Of a stretch of DNA of 64,000 nt, positions 1 through 10,033 are shown piece after piece (position 1 is the stretch's first letter; each line of letters opens with the position of its first letter). Made by a program: the position numbers and the translations under genes. The stretch covers positions 24,551,650-24,615,649 of the forward strand of contig NC_079887.1 in the NCBI RefSeq assembly GCF_029227915.1. The letters are read 5' to 3'. The notes below the pieces were generated by a model. It did no database searches, was not told the origin of the DNA, and worked only from the letters and a program-made list of their open reading frames with translations. The DNA is from Hydractinia symbiolongicarpus (lineage: Eukaryota; Cnidaria; Hydrozoa; Anthoathecata; Hydractiniidae).

Positions 1-985
1 TTTATATTTTGATTAAACTTTTGAGGAAAACCATAGGAATTATTTAGAATTTGTATTTTGTGCTGCAAATTTAGTGCAAAAATTTAACTGTTGTGAGGGA
101 GGACCATATGCAATTATATATACTAAAAATAATAATTTGATATTCTACAAGTTGTATTTTTGTATGCACTTAAATGACTGCTTTTTCTGAGTTGAATTTG
201 ATGGGTTTCATATCAATTTTGTGGAAGATTTTATGGCTGAAGACAATATAGAACATGCCAATTGAACTGATTTTTGTTCATATTTTGATTTGCTCCTCAT
301 AAACCTTTGTGTTCTACATTTATTGGAAACTTTTGTGAGGAAGGACCATATATATATACAATGTTTTTAAAATAATGATTTTTGTTGATTTGAAATTTAC
401 TCCTTGCTCATTGCTTTTTCGACATTTCAGGTTAAAATGTTTGGTAAAGTCAGTACGGATCATTAGACAAAAAATTGTTTTGTTAACCGGTTAATTTTTA
501 CATTTTGTGCATATTTTTGCGGGAGAGGATGGTATGCAACCGAATAAATGATTTTTCAAAGTTTAACTTTTTGTTTTTAGGTGTTTTGTGTTTGTTTAAG
601 TTTGGCTTTTTGATATTGTTCAGGTTGTATTGTTATATAAGCATTAAGGGAAAAGACAATGTTTAAAATGCGTAAAGAACTTATTTCATAGATCTGTGCT
701 TACTGTTGCAAGCCTTTCTTTTCGACACTTCAGATTAAAATATTGAAGGTTTTCAACATAATCACATAATAAGATGTATACATATTTGAGATATGTGTTA
801 TTTCTGACATTATTATTATTGTTGTCGTAACTGTCTGGGTTGTGACTGTCAATGTTGTAACTTTCTACTAACTAGATTTTACACCTTGCATGCCATTGTT
901 TTTCATATTTTGTCTGAAGTTTTGTTGGGAGGATTTCATGCAATTTGACATTTGATATTTTGTGTTAGATTTTAAGAACTTTTTT
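1..985. repeat. Dispersed noncoding repeat A, copy 1
   Basis: No convincing coding sequence. The stretch is collinear with about 37400-38400. Shared landmarks are a pyrimidine-rich tract ending in GACATTTCAG or GACACTTCAG, then GGTTTTCAACATAATCAC, then ATACATATTTGAGAT and a run of TTGTAACTGTC-like units. The two copies differ by many substitutions and small gaps, so this is an old interspersed repeat. Its class is not clear; I see no terminal repeats or reverse transcriptase. Confidence 0.55.
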
Positions 986-1193
986 GTTAAATTATGACTT
1001 ATATACTTTCTTTTTATGCATTTTCAGATTATTTTTTTTAGTAAAAGGCATATTCAATATACTGAAATATTTGCTGATGTCATCAAAATTCAAATGACAG
1101 AACTTTTCAATTGTTTTTCTGCCTAAGTGGATTTTTCCAGGGCCTAATCGACTAGTTTTTAAGAAACAGGAGCTGTCGAAAAATCGTTCGATC

Positions 1194-4100
1194 GTGAAAA
1201 CTATTATGCGGGGTTGGTACAACTGGTTAGTTGATGCTGTCCGTAAACCTATAAAGGAGGGGGTCAAGAGGACCTATGCAGCCTTCAAACGTACGGTTAC
1301 GGGACTCTATGGAAGGGTGGCTGGCACAAAACCTGAACTGCATGACGAAGTCAAAAAGGAGTCCGAGGAAGATTATTTGGAAGATATCCAAAATTTTTAT
1401 GAACGGCCGGTACAGGATTTCACACCTCAAGAACATAAGCATGCCCATAACAGGACGTATCGAAGTTTTGGCATTCCCAGTATAGGAGGTGCCGATGTAG
1501 ACAGATATATGGGAATTGTGCGGCCCAACGTGAAAACCGTGGTTGAAGATCAAGTGGAAGATATGGGGTCGGCAAAGGTACGGATATTCCTATGGATTAT
1601 GTGGAAGAAGATGAACCTGGAGGAGGCCAACGATGAGGAGTATATTGAGGTGAATAGGGTTTCACTAGCAACATGACGTCAGTCTTGCAGGGTAACGACG
1701 TAGATGACGTACTGGATAGGATGTTTACACAGGTTAAAACGCATGTGGAAAACCGGCACTGCCTCAGAGTGCCGTTACAATATCCCAAATCCTACACCTT
1801 GACGTAGACTTCCACAATTTGAGGCTAACGAGGGGCTCGTCGTATATACAAGCACCCAAGTGGATAGCCTATAAGAAAGCAATTATTAACCCGTTGAATG
1901 AAGACGAGGAGTGTTTCAAGTGGAGTATAATAGCATCATTACATCATGAGGAGATAGGGAAGAACCCAAATCGAATATCTCAGATGAAACCCTACGTAGG
2001 TCACTATAATTGGGAGGGTGTAGAGCTCCCTAAAAACACCAAGAGGATAAACAAGTTCGAAGATAACAACAAGGAGATTGCGGTAAACGTACTATATATA
2101 ACGGGGAAGAAGATCAATATCCTACGTAGATCAGTGCACAACAGACGTTGAAAGAAGAAGGTGATTCCACTCCACCTTACAGATGACAAATAGACCCACT
2201 ATACAGCCGTTAAAAGTCTCTCACGGCTCCTGCACTTCTGCCTAAACTGTTTACAAGCCTTCTCCACAGTTGAATCGAGGGATAAGCATTATAGATAATG
2301 CAACTACCACGAGGCAGTCAAGATAGTACCTACCCGCAGCAGGACATAAAGCCCCTAACAGAGGTCCTAAAAAGGGAACATGACGAGGCCACGCATTGCA
2401 ATATCTGGCTAAAACCCTTTGACGAATGCGAAAATAACTGTAAAGTTCGGGGTCATTGTCACTATACCGGATTATATAGGGGTGCGGCGCATAACAGCTG
2501 CAACCTCAGATATAAGATATCCAGCCTTATACGTGTGATCTTCCACAACCTGTCACGGTATGATGCACACCTGTTTATCCGGGAATTATGGGAAAAATAC
2601 AACACACAGTGCATTGGGTGCATCGCCGAAAATACCGAAAAATATATCAGTTTTAACGTGAAAATTAAGGTACCCCTTGGAGATATGGGATATGGTGATG
2701 GTGAGAGGAACAAGACCATAGAGATACGGTTCATCGATAGCTATCGATTTATGGCATCATCGCTTGACAAATTGTCAACCAACCTCAACGATGAGCAGTG
2801 AAAAAACCACGGCTGGTTTTTCACCGAGGATGACATGTTTCAGCTCATGCGTAGAAAAGGCTTGTGCCCCTGAGTATATGGATGGATGGCAGCGATTTGA
2901 GGAGGTGAAGTTGCCACCCAAGGAGGCCTTTTACAGCAAGCGAAACATGAATGGGATCAGCGATGAAGATTATCAATACGCTAAAAGGTATGGAATTGTA
3001 TCACCCCGGCGGGTGATAGCGTCACCATGGGAGACTATCAGTATGTGTACTTGATCACAGAGGTACTGCTATTATCCGAAGTGTTCGAAACGTTCCAGGA
3101 TGTTACGCCAGCTGTACACCGTTATGCCAAAGCAAATAACAAGTACATGGGAGAGCAGTATAATTTGGATGAAGAGTCCTCCTATCTGCAGTATCTCGAT
3201 GCCAACAACCTGTGCGGATGGGCGATGTGTCAAGACCTGCCCACGAATTGCTTCAAATGGGTGTCAAACGATTTCACTGAAAGGGGGATCGGGAAGCTCG
3301 TTGAAGATAAGAAGCATGGGTATATCCTGGAGGTTGATATTGACTACACCAAGGAACTACACGAAACGAACTATGGTCCATAGGGTAGAACAACTGGTAC
3401 CGAATTCGGAGGATAGGCGAAAATATGTGGTGCATATCAGGGCCCTTTACGAGGCTATAACACATGGTCTTAAATTGACGAAAGTGCACAGAGTGATCCG
3501 GTTTAACAAGAAGACATGGCTGGCGGGCTATATCGATTACAACAGCGAGTTTGAGAAGGATTTCCACAATCTCATGAACCTCTCAGTGTTTGGCAAGACC
3601 ATGGAGAACATCCGTAACCATCGCAACATCCAGTTGGTCACCAACGAGGACAAATATACGAAACTCGTAATGAAGCCAAGTTTTAAGGGTGGAAGCAGAT
3701 TTAGCAAAAACTGGTAGATGGATGGGCAAGACCGAGGTCAAGATGAACAAGCCGCTGTACATAGGTCAGGCCATCTTGGATCTGTCAAAGATGGTTATGT
3801 ACGAATTTCACTACGATTTCATGCAGGACAAATATGGTAGCAAATTACAACTCTGCTACATGGACACGGACAGTTTCGTTTACCATATACGAACGGAAGA
3901 CTTTTATGGGGATATTGCACAGGATGTTCAGGCACGCTTTGAAACAAGTGCTTATAATCCTGATGGTAACAGACCTCTTCCAATAGGCAAGAAAAAGAAG
4001 GTGGTAAGACTCATGAAGGACGAATTGAGTGGTAAAATTAGCCCTAACCCTAACCCTAACCCTAACCCAAGTTAATCACCCTGAGGGCAAAACTCTATAC

Positions 4101-4333
4101 CTATAAGAGCCGTGCAAAAGAAGGCGGTGATCGCAAAACCAAGGGCGTGAAGAGGTGCGTCACTAAAAAATCCATCACCTTCGATGACTATCAGCGATGT
4201 CTGGAAGAGGGCGTTGACGTTTACAAGAGCCAGGTCTTAATTCAACACAAGGGTCATGAGGTATACACGCAAGAGGTATCCAAGTTGTCACTCAACAGGG
4301 CAGATGACAAACGGATCGGGCAGTAGGACCAGA
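1194..4333 (+). pseudogene. polB: Protein-primed type B DNA polymerase, broken
   Basis: Replicative polymerase of the Polinton, read in several frames. An N-terminal region lies at 1194-1676, followed by pieces at 1819-2151. A cysteine/histidine zinc motif lies near 2249-2308. A CHYTG-YRGAAH-CN zinc-type motif and exonuclease motifs follow (FHNLSRYDAHLF near 2540; FIDS-F-ASSLDKL near 2728). Polymerase motif A is LDANNLCGWAM (3195-3227), motif B NLMNLSVFGKT (3568-3600) and motif C YMDTDS (3857-3874). In motif A the usual aromatic residue after NL is Cys. Coding similarity jumps near 2330, where the first exonuclease motif should be, so a segment seems lost. At least six frameshifts or stops and a telomeric insertion at 4042 make it nonfunctional. 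Coding similarity resumes after that insertion and runs to a stop near 4326. Confidence 0.85.
4042..4068 (+). repeat. Interstitial telomeric repeat (CCCTAA)4 inside polB
   Basis: Four complete CCCTAA units plus CCC lie between polymerase codons. Polymerase-like reading stops before the tract and picks up again about ten bases after it. CCCTAA/TTAGGG is the telomere repeat of cnidarians and most animals. The mirror copy lies at 15641-15667, so the insertion predates the inverted duplication. Such short tracts are usually explained by repair of a double-strand break. Confidence 0.9.
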
Positions 4334-4469
4334 TTACGACGCTTGTCTGTGGCCATTACCGCCTAGCGTCTACAGGGGAATAAAATAAAGGCATGTTTAC
4401 TAATCGCCATACTCCTACCGTATGCCCTGACTGCCTATGTACTTTTTTCGATATCGGGGTATAATAAAG

Positions 4470-4819
4470 ATGTCGTCCGATATTGCACAAGTATTCGACA
4501 CTGCCACCTCTGCAGAATATGAACATGTAGAGCCTGCACCCAATAAACGACAAATTATAAAGGAAGCCCTGCGTAAGGGCAAAAGGCATTTCTGCCCAAA
4601 AAATGCACGGAAGGGTTTGTTGACAAGGCTCCAGATGAGGTCATCTACAAGGTCCATACCGAGTATGTACAGCGGGAACTTCATGAAAAGGGGAAGAAGA
4701 CTGCGAAAGCACCGTCTACCCATGTTATAAGCTTGTATGCTAGCATGATCGGGAAATTTGTAGATATTGACAGTGCAGATGACTTGCGTAGGAAGATCCT
4801 ATTATTTGGGACTCCATGA
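4470..4819 (+). pseudogene. Small Polinton protein, frameshifted, function unknown
   Basis: Starts at an ATG encoding MSSDIAQVFDTA. It is acidic at first, then basic (KRQIIKEALRKGKRHF), then shifts frame near 4605 and continues through a charged region (YVQRELHEKGKKTAKAP) to a TGA at 4817-4819. About 115 residues if the shift is ignored. No family recognised. Its stop overlaps the ATG of the next small gene (ATGA). Position between polymerase and membrane-protein genes suggests a virion or DNA-associated protein, but this is inference. The mirror copy is at 14891-15240. Confidence 0.5.
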
Positions 4820-4959
4820 CGGACCTCGGTATCCTCGTGTACTGCACCATCGGGAGGTGTTTAGCCCCACTACTTGTAGCGGGCCATACAGCTCGGCATG
4901 TGAGCAGGAAGAAGAAGGATGCGAAGAATGAGGTGGAGGACTCCAAGACGTTACTATAA
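4816..4959 (+). CDS. Intact 47-residue hydrophobic/basic micropeptide
   Basis: Short open frame with an ATG sharing bases with the preceding TGA (ATGA overlap). The first ~24 residues are hydrophobic (LGILVYCTIG, LAPLLVAGH), the rest is highly basic then acidic (SRKKKDAKNEVEDSK). This looks like a single-pass membrane or membrane-associated peptide. It ends seven bases before the next ATG at 4966. It is intact in both arms (mirror 14751-14894, one amino-acid difference seen) while its neighbours are broken, though a gene this short can escape lesions by chance. No family recognised. Confidence 0.5.
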   Translation: MTDLGILVYCTIGRCLAPLLVAGHTARHVSRKKKDAKNEVEDSKTLL

Positions 4960-4965
4960 GAATAA

Positions 4966-5358
4966 ATGAGCGAAGAAGTTCAGAAACAACAAGATGAGGG
5001 GGTTATAACAAAACCGCCAAAGAATGAGGGTCGTGTGGCAGCCGGCAAGAGACTTGCCGAATGGAATAGGAAGAGCAAGGCCGACTTAAAAAAGAACGCG
5101 AGGAAAAAAGGTTCTTCACAAGATGATCAAGAATCTGTCGCAACTCCTGGCAAGTCAATGGATGTATACCTTTATGGAATCTGGAGTTTGGCCATATTGG
5201 CGATAGGGGTAGGCGTTTGCTATAAATTTGGCAGGGGTAAAAATGAATCTTACAAGCCAGTGCCTAATCCAGAGCTCCAACAGGGGAAACAAAGAAAAAC
5301 TCGGCCTCAGATTGACATATTCAAGATGCAACGAATTTTGCTAAAAAATAACAGTTAA
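4966..5358 (+). CDS. Single-pass membrane protein, Polinton-encoded, unknown function
   Basis: Open frame of 130 residues. The N-terminal ~65 residues are hydrophilic and lysine-rich (KRLAEWNRKSKADLKKNARKK). One membrane segment follows at about residues 66-83 (IWSLAILAIGVGVC), then a basic tail. The start is the ATG seven bases after the preceding stop. The right arm keeps only the first ~48 codons because of its 1-kb deletion. Small membrane proteins are common in Polintons and may belong to the virion membrane or assembly; that role is inferred from context only. Confidence 0.6.
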   Translation: MSEEVQKQQDEGVITKPPKNEGRVAAGKRLAEWNRKSKADLKKNARKKGSSQDDQESVATPGKSMDVYLYGIWSLAILAIGVGVCYKFGRGKNESYKPVPNPELQQGKQRKTRPQIDIFKMQRILLKNNS

Positions 5359-5386
5359 TAAATGCCAAGTAAAATGATGAAAATAT

Positions 5387-5900
5387 GGCTCCTAAGGAAA
5401 CTATGATTATTGATGCCTTATGGCGTCAGGTTGGTCTCGTACACGGTACTGATCGTTATGGGCGGAAAAGAGGCCTTAGGGGTTTCCAGGTTGGGTGCTA
5501 AGATGGACATGGAGGACGGTGTTTAACTTGCCGGTTATACGACGCCAGCGATCCTATTTGACGAATACGCGATAAAACAGGGTTGGTACAAAAAATCGTT
5601 AATAGCTCCGAAATTGAGCGCATAATATTATTTCTATATCCCAATGGGGAGATGTCTGACAAAAACATGCATCCCATGCCTTGATCTTGGGAGCATTTCA
5701 AATGGTAACACTAGACGTCGCATCTACATGCAGCCCCTATATGAGTTAATAATTATACTCCAGGACGATATCCAGGCCCAGTTATCCGAGTGGTACACGT
5801 GGGAAAATTATGAAATAATGAAACGTTTAATTCTCCAACACTTGCTGAGGTGGCTAATGCATTACGGCGGGCACAGGATGCCCTAGTGAACGAACATTAA
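5387..5900 (+). pseudogene. Decayed Polinton coding fragments, unidentified
   Basis: Several short coding-like pieces. One begins at an ATG at 5458 (MGGKEALG), passes a TAA near 5523 and continues through TPAILFDEYAIKQGWYKK toward 5630. Another runs 5644-5886. No product recognised; minor capsid proteins often lie in this part of such elements. The piece 5474-5653 is also present outside the polymerase fragment of the right arm (15863-16042), so it has been moved there. Confidence 0.4.
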
Positions 5901-5937
5901 ATGTTGTAGGACAGTTAGAAATCTGTTTCCGCCGAAT

Positions 5938-6379
5938 ATGTTTAAAATCAGGGGGAATAGTAGAATCAAGACCTGCATAGCCTGCCTGGTCAAAGCTAAG
6001 GAGAGGCGAGTGACATCGAAGACATTGAATATGAAATAGACCCTCTTGCTTTTGATAGGGAAATTCGGGGGTTCAACAGGATGGAAATTATCTGATTCTC
6101 TATGACATATTAACCTACAACATCACACCCAGGTATATTGAACTCATCGAAGAAAGCTCCGAGAAGACAAGGCTCGTCCAGAGGTACCACAATGCATTAA
6201 GATGCCTACAGGGTAAATTAATATATACTCCACCACCCCTCAAATACCAGTCTCGAAATACCAAGCTTTGCCCTACCTGTCAGGGGTCTTTGGTAGACAA
6301 TTATGGAGGTGTGTTGATATGTTCGGGCTGTGCCGCCATATACCCCAAGATTCATGATCGAAAATGGAGCAACTATTAG
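5938..6379 (+). pseudogene. Zinc-ribbon protein, broken
   Basis: Opens with an ATG at 5938 and a CIAC pair, then breaks frame more than once. From about 6110 a continuous frame encodes a helical region (PRYIELIEESSEKTRLVQRY), then a zinc ribbon with CPTC (near 6271) and CSGC (near 6331), ending at a TAG (6377-6379). Two CxxC pairs about 15-18 residues apart are typical of zinc ribbons in viral transcription factors and ATPase partners. A late transcription factor role is possible but not shown. It ends three bases before the ATPase start. Confidence 0.55.
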
Positions 6380-6382
6380 TAA

Positions 6383-6986
6383 ATGGATGTCGCGAAGGAA
6401 CCGCATACGGCAATTTTCACAGGTCCTACTTCTTGTGGCAAGACACAGCGCGTTTTGGACCTGTTGGAAAATTAGTACAGGAAGCACTTCCACAACATAG
6501 TCATCTTATGCTCTACTATACGTTGGAACAGTACCTTTCTTGAAAGAGCCTCACTTTGGAAGGGTAATTATGTCTTCTTTATAGAGCCCGGAAATGAGTT
6601 GTTTGAATGGATATCGAAATTGTCCTCATTGTTGGCAGGTGAGAACACGTTGTTTGTGATTGACGACGTCATAGCTGACAAGGGTCTTGATTAGCGTCGG
6701 CAATCCCTACTTGAGCTTGCTATTTCAGGTAGACACAGAAAGCATAGTTGATAGCTACTCACGCAGTCGTATACTGCCCTGGCCAAGAATCTGAGGAGCT
6801 CTGTTTTTATGGTACCCTAATGAGCGCTCAGATATGAAAATGATACACGAAGAGACGAATTTGATATCCGATTGATATCAAATCAAGGCCGAGTTGAAGA
6901 GGTCCAAGCATGCATGTCTATACGATTGTGAGGCCCCATGGTTCAAAAGAGCTGATCTTGGTAGGTTCTGGGTATTGCAGGGATAA
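6383..6986 (+). pseudogene. A32-like (FtsK/HerA-type) DNA-packaging ATPase, broken
   Basis: Would pump genome DNA into the capsid using ATP. Walker A GPTSCGKT lies at 6422-6445. Walker B, LFVIDD, lies at 6650-6667. About 200 residues in all, near the size of Polinton ATPases. The start is the ATG at 6383, immediately after the zinc-ribbon stop. In-frame TAG codons occur at 6473 and near 6692, further stops near 6746, and a frameshift near 6820; coding similarity ends at a TAA at 6984. The 6473 stop is also in the mirror copy (13748-14350), so this was dead before duplication. Several stops are TAG where C-to-T change is a simple origin. Confidence 0.85.
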
Positions 6987-7057
6987 AAACATCATACAGA
7001 CATATTAAAGGACAACGTAGGGATAAACTTTCTCAATCATCCTCCTCCTAATTAGGT

Positions 7058-7524
7058 ATGCGAGGAATAGGGAAAAATGGGCATGATATATTTATTTCCG
7101 CCGAAGTCGTCACGGAAATCCTGGTTCGATGCAAAAGCTTGGATGCTATTAAAATGCGAGGCGTTGTGGTATGGAAATCCAAAATATAAAGCTTTTATCC
7201 AAGGAGGAAGGCACCCTTTGTAACATCCGTACCGCTTTTGACGGTGAAGATATGTTGACGCAGCATCATATTGATGGATATAACATCGACTTGTACTTCC
7301 CAAGGTACAGATTGGCTATCGAATGTGATGAATTTGGACATGCTGATAGGGATATAGGCTACGAGGTGAGGAGTCAAAAACATATCGAGAAGGCCTTGGG
7401 ATGCATCTTTATACGATATAACCCCGATGCCCCCAACTTTTCCATTTTTCATGTCATTAACAAGACTTATGGCTATGTATTTGCCGAAATTAACCTAGAG
7501 GACTATGACTCAAACGGGCACTAA
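7058..7524 (+). pseudogene. Vsr/DUF559-like PD-(D/E)XK nuclease domain protein
   Basis: Two frames belong together: 7058-7192 (MRGIGKNGHDIFISAEVV) and 7171-7524, joined by a frameshift near 7175. The second part contains YNIDLYFPRYRLAIECDEFGH, the D...E-x-D pattern of very-short-patch-repair-like endonucleases, followed by RYNPD. Related domains occur with MSV199/BRO proteins of large DNA viruses and in animal Polintons. The stop overlaps the next ATG by one base (TAATG), suggesting coupled translation or a split of an originally two-domain protein. Mirror copy at 13210-13676. Confidence 0.65.
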
Positions 7525-8376
7525 TGGGTATTAAAATGACCATGTTGAAATCCTCCGGCCAAGCATTGGTATATAGAAAAATGTCTTCACAACTCGCCCT
7601 ATTCAATGCATTACTTACAGGAGCCATTGAGACCTTTTTCGATAAACATAATCAGCCCTTCTTCAAACGTGCCAACCTCGAGAGATTCCTATGTATTCAA
7701 AATGCTAGGCAGTATGGACTTGGTCGTCATATGACAATATCGAGGGGAGAAATAGAGGGTATGATGGGAACTGTATGTAGCGAGTACAGTTCTTCAGGTA
7801 TGCCAGGAGGAGTAAAAAAACGGCATGACGTCTTTGTCACGCTGGAAGGGGTGCTTGAAATTATGCACCGTTCTAGGAAATCCAAAGCAGTGAAACTAAT
7901 TAAATGGCTAGCTCAAAAAGGTGTCGAAAAATTATAGGATGAATTCAAGGAGCAGCGTCAAGCCATTGAGGATAAGGATAATGCACCAGCTTTCCTCAAT
8001 GATGAAAGTGAGTATAGGGATAGCCAGCTCGTGATGTTGAGGGATGAAATTGAGGAGCTACAGCAACGTGCCGCGCCCCACCTCGAAGATCCCGGCAAGG
8101 ATAATAGCATGGCCATTATACAAAAGAACAACGACGATCCCTTCCAATATCTTGCCATCTGTGGCAAACAGGGGTATGTAGCTCAAAAAATACGAAATAA
8201 GCTCGTCGAATACCCTAAGGGTGAGATTGTGGTGCTGACAGAGACTGCAAATGCAATCGTACATTACAATTGGCTCCGAGAACGTAGATGTATTAGGGGT
8301 AAACCCGGAGCGTGTGAGACATTTTAGGCTTGGTGAGCATTATACACATGAGGGTCTGTTGGAACTCGCGGAATAG
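7524..8376 (+). pseudogene. MSV199-type protein with coiled-coil and C-terminal domain
   Basis: One reading frame of about 268 codons (7524-8327), interrupted by a single TAG at 7935-7937. Residues 1-137 resemble the MSV199/BRO-like N-terminal domain (FFDKHNQPFFKRANLERFL; VFVTLEGVLEIMHRSRKS). A charged coiled-coil follows (LRDEIEELQQR), then a C-terminal domain containing IIQKNNDDPFQYLAICGKQ. A frameshift near 8270 moves the last ~35 codons (NPERVRHFRLGEHYTHEG) to another frame ending near 8376. Such proteins are thought to bind DNA; the exact role is unknown. Confidence 0.65.
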
Positions 8377-8477
8377 GCACGAATTTTACTACCAGCAAGT
8401 AGTAAAAAATGTATTCAAATGTGGGGATGTTTACCACTCCTTAACATGTTCTGGAGGCACTTTGAAATCTTCGGGGA

Positions 8478-9211
8478 TCAACATAAATTCTTCCAAGACG
8501 AGGCACCTTTCAGGACGTCTTTTAGGTAGTACAAAACACGGCTACCCACTACAATCTTATCCAACCTGTACTTCTTTTTACTCCAGAAAGCATCCGATGC
8601 ACGTCGTCTTGCATCACCGTGCCCCGCTCCTGGTTGTAGGAGGTACAAGTACAATCCATCCGCAGGTCGGGGTTTCTCTTCGGGATATTCCTCGTTTTTT
8701 GCAAGCGGGACAACTTCGAGTTTGATCACCTTCGCGGGCTTGATGCCAATCATTGTGGTCTTTGTACTGTTAAAACCCGTATATAGGTGTTTGACCCAGA
8801 TGTTACTAGTCTCATCGGAAGTTAACTCTTGTGCATCTTGAGGCTTAAAAAGCCTTTTCGCAAGCAACTTGCTGTAAGGTTACACGGAGGTCGTGAATGG
8901 TGGTACTTGGTAATAGCCCGTTTAATCTCCACCCCTTTTCCCTCCCGTAGCTTGGTTTCGTCAGATTTAAACTCACTACCATTGTCACACTGAAAGATCT
9001 TGGGGTAGTGTAAGGGTCCTGCCTTGTAGATGTCCTTCAACATCTCTGCGACATAGTTAGCTTTCTTCGTTCTTAGGGGCCTCGCTACCTTATACCTTGA
9101 AGCTACGTCAATCCCCGTCAGGATGTATTTATATGTGTTTCCATATACCCTACTGTAGGGCATGTAGAGTAAATAAAACTGGTAGATCTCATTGGGTGTT
9201 GTAATGGTGAA
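8478..9211 (-). pseudogene. int: Retroviral-type (rve) integrase, truncated and catalytically dead
   Basis: Would insert element DNA into the host genome. The core contains TGIDVASRYKVARPLRTK and the second catalytic Asp in DNGSEF. The position of the first catalytic Asp (after QF, before LLYMP) is Tyr. The stretch that should hold the catalytic Glu is missing around the frameshift near 8870. A C-terminal chromo-like region continues to 8478. The zinc-binding N-terminus is absent; capsid coding lies directly upstream. The same defects occur in the mirror copy 11523-12256. Confidence 0.8.
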
Positions 9212-9225
9212 TGGTTATTATTACT

Positions 9226-10033
9226 CCACACGATCGGGCCTACCATCCAAGATGTTCATTTGCGCGTCTTGCAGAAGATACACGTAACACCTAAAATAAC
9301 CGGTTCCACCATCAGCGCAGGGTGATGCCATCACTTAGACGTTGCAGGGGTCTCTCCGATCCATGCAAAATATTGTTGGGGGATGCCCGAAAGTCGATAA
9401 ACAGGGCGTACCTCTCTGTCATGAACTGGCCGATTGTGACACTTGAGTCATGGCTAAAGAAAATGTTGACAATTGGCTCAAGCATGTCTTTTGGAAGCAT
9501 GGCATGCGAGCAGAGCTTATTGGGTTCCCCTTCCACCATCACGCTTATCATCTCAATTTGAGGGTTGTAGAACACTTCGTTGATACCAGGTTAGGGCTTC
9601 ACTTTCCCAGGGTCTATAAAGAGTAGTAAGACGCCTTTCAAGGACTTGGCAGGGGTATCAATCTGCAAATTATACGAAGTGTCCGCCTTTTTCATCATGA
9701 CTACTTTGCTACGGAGTATCCGTTCATAGGGCATTGCCGATCTTGCATACCGTGACATCATAGCCCTCGGTAGACCTTCATGACTCATTTTGTCAAATTC
9801 TAGCTTGATATTTGTGATATTATAGGCTCCATCCGCTACGTTTGCTGTCGTGCTTCCCGAGGCCGCCGTCTCTGCATCCTTAATGACGTCACCATATGAT
9901 GCAAAATGTAGGACAAACTGCAATCGGTCATATAAGCCCGCTGGATAAAAGGGCAAGTCACGGGTTAATTCAAACATCTTACCAAGGGGGATTGAAAACG
10001 TGTTACCATACGCCGATGGTTGTCAAGGTCAAA
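9226..10033 (-). pseudogene. Major capsid protein (double jelly-roll type), partial
   Basis: Frames at 9977-9591, 9575-9312 and about 9314-9226 are collinear with one capsid-like product. Sequences include FELTRDLPFYPAGLYDRLQF, then NITNIKLEFDKMSH and RSKVVMMKKADTSYNLQI, and a tail with YVYLLQDAQMNILDG ending in a stop at 9226. Polinton capsid proteins are usually over 500 residues, so the N-terminal half is missing here. The copy is cut at 10033, the edge of the left arm. Identification rests on family knowledge of Polinton gene order and sequence; no structure check is possible here. Confidence 0.6.

Larger units (their letters stand above)
1194..10033 (+). mobile_element. Polinton/Maverick (adintovirus-like) element remnant, longer copy
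   Basis: Gene order is polymerase, small proteins, zinc-ribbon protein, packaging ATPase, Vsr-like nuclease and MSV199 protein on the plus strand, then integrase and major capsid protein on the minus strand. A type B polymerase, a retroviral-type integrase, an A32-like ATPase and a capsid gene together define Polintons, also called adintoviruses when virus-like in animals. Almost every gene has stops or frameshifts, so this is a fossil. It is cut inside the capsid gene at 10033, where the inverted duplication begins its spacer. I could not find terminal inverted repeats or a target duplication, so the outer edge near 1194 is only where coding similarity starts. Confidence 0.85.
3925..10033. 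repeat. Left arm of large inverted duplication
   Basis: This 6.1-kb stretch is repeated in reverse complement at 10701-15784. Paired coordinates add to 20734 near the centre and to 19710 beyond a 1.02-kb deletion in the right arm. In the parts compared by eye (for example 7171-7937 against 12797-13563) only a handful of bases differ, roughly 99% identity. Both arms share in-frame stops and the telomeric insertion, so the duplication is younger than the decay, or the arms have been homogenised by gene conversion. Confidence 0.92.

Noticed and set aside
992-1553. Minus-strand frames at the polymerase start
   Set aside because: Antisense shadows of the polymerase N-terminal coding region.
4042-4068. 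A true chromosome end
   Set aside because: Only four repeats, embedded in polymerase sequence with coding similarity continuing on both sides.
6473-8327. TAG readthrough or an altered genetic code in the Polinton genes
   Set aside because: TAA and TGA stops and several frameshifts also occur, so ordinary decay explains the data.
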